Origin: Carboxylicivirga mesophila
GTDB taxonomy: Bacteria > Bacteroidota > Bacteroidia > Bacteroidales > Marinilabiliaceae
DNA: 64,000 nucleotides
Assembly (NCBI RefSeq): GCF_018271975.1
Contig: NZ_JAGUCN010000010.1
Span: forward strand, 62,001-126,000
Direction: 5' to 3'
Part shown: positions 63,973-64,000 of the stretch, one piece after another
Layout of the letters: every line of letters starts with the position of its first letter
Position numbering within the stretch: position 1 is the stretch's first letter
Notes under the pieces: model-generated
Database searches by the model: none
The model's input: the letters and a program-made list of their open reading frames with translations, nothing else
Told to the model about the DNA's origin: nothing
Program-made: the position numbers and the translations under genes

Positions 63973-64000
63973 GGCTTGTAGATTAAATGAGTAATTGATT

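Overview
The window comes from a member of the Bacteroidota, most likely a marine or anaerobic Bacteroidales/Marinilabiliales-type organism. The evidence is a SusC/SusD pair under an ECF sigma/FecR switch, C-terminal type IX secretion (T9SS) sorting domains, a MurF-alanine racemase fusion, many SPII lipoproteins with a short lipobox, few Shine-Dalgarno sites, and several TAnnTTTG-type -7 boxes. No genus can be named from the sequence alone.

Region 1 (1-11542) is one tightly packed, largely overlapping plus-strand cobalamin operon. In order it encodes: the end of a CysG-N type precorrin-2 dehydrogenase, CobA, a His-tailed cobaltochelatase CbiX, CbiL, a CbiH-CbiC fusion, CbiET, a CbiG-CbiF fusion, a CbiJ-CbiD fusion, and the cobalt importer CbiM-CbiN-CbiQ-CbiO. 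Together these cover every assigned step of the anaerobic route from uroporphyrinogen III to cobyrinate, plus cobalt supply. Amidation, adenosylation and nucleotide-loop genes are not in the window.

Region 2 (11521-12603) is a RAYT/IS200-like Y1 transposase gene between two ~292-bp direct repeats made of REP-like hairpins. The left repeat begins inside the last codons of cbiO.

Region 3 (12605-19543) is housekeeping: a HAD phosphatase, a coiled-coil lipoprotein, RsmI and an unknown low-complexity protein on the minus strand; thymidine kinase, MurF-Alr and a small unknown protein on the plus strand.

Region 4 (19635-41380) is a polysaccharide/glycoprotein utilisation locus (PUL). It holds an ECF sigma factor, a FecR anti-sigma factor, SusC with an STN domain, SusD, a PKD-LamG surface lipoprotein, a DUF3472-like lipoprotein, three S1 sulfatases, an M60-like metallopeptidase, a LamG-T9SS protein and a large Asp-box propeller-PKD-LamG-T9SS protein. 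No classical glycoside hydrolase is present. The combination suggests capture and desulfation of a sulfated glycoprotein or mucin-like ligand. Strong stem-loops mark many of its intercistronic gaps. A convergent sensor histidine kinase follows.

Region 5 (43332-63972) is a mixed backbone: an HD hydrolase, two tandem small paralogous membrane proteins, an SDR, an exported oligopeptidase F, a carboxypeptidase-regulatory-domain protein, a MATE exporter, an outer-membrane barrel, a DUF4105/Lnb-like membrane protein, two thioredoxin-fold exported proteins, a serine hydrolase, a GH20 hexosaminidase, a PepSY-TM/OB-like lipoprotein pair, a stand-alone DsbD-alpha-like protein and a TonB-C-like protein. 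Its long intergenic stretches hold structured repeats rather than genes. No tRNA, rRNA, CRISPR array or cobalamin riboswitch was seen.
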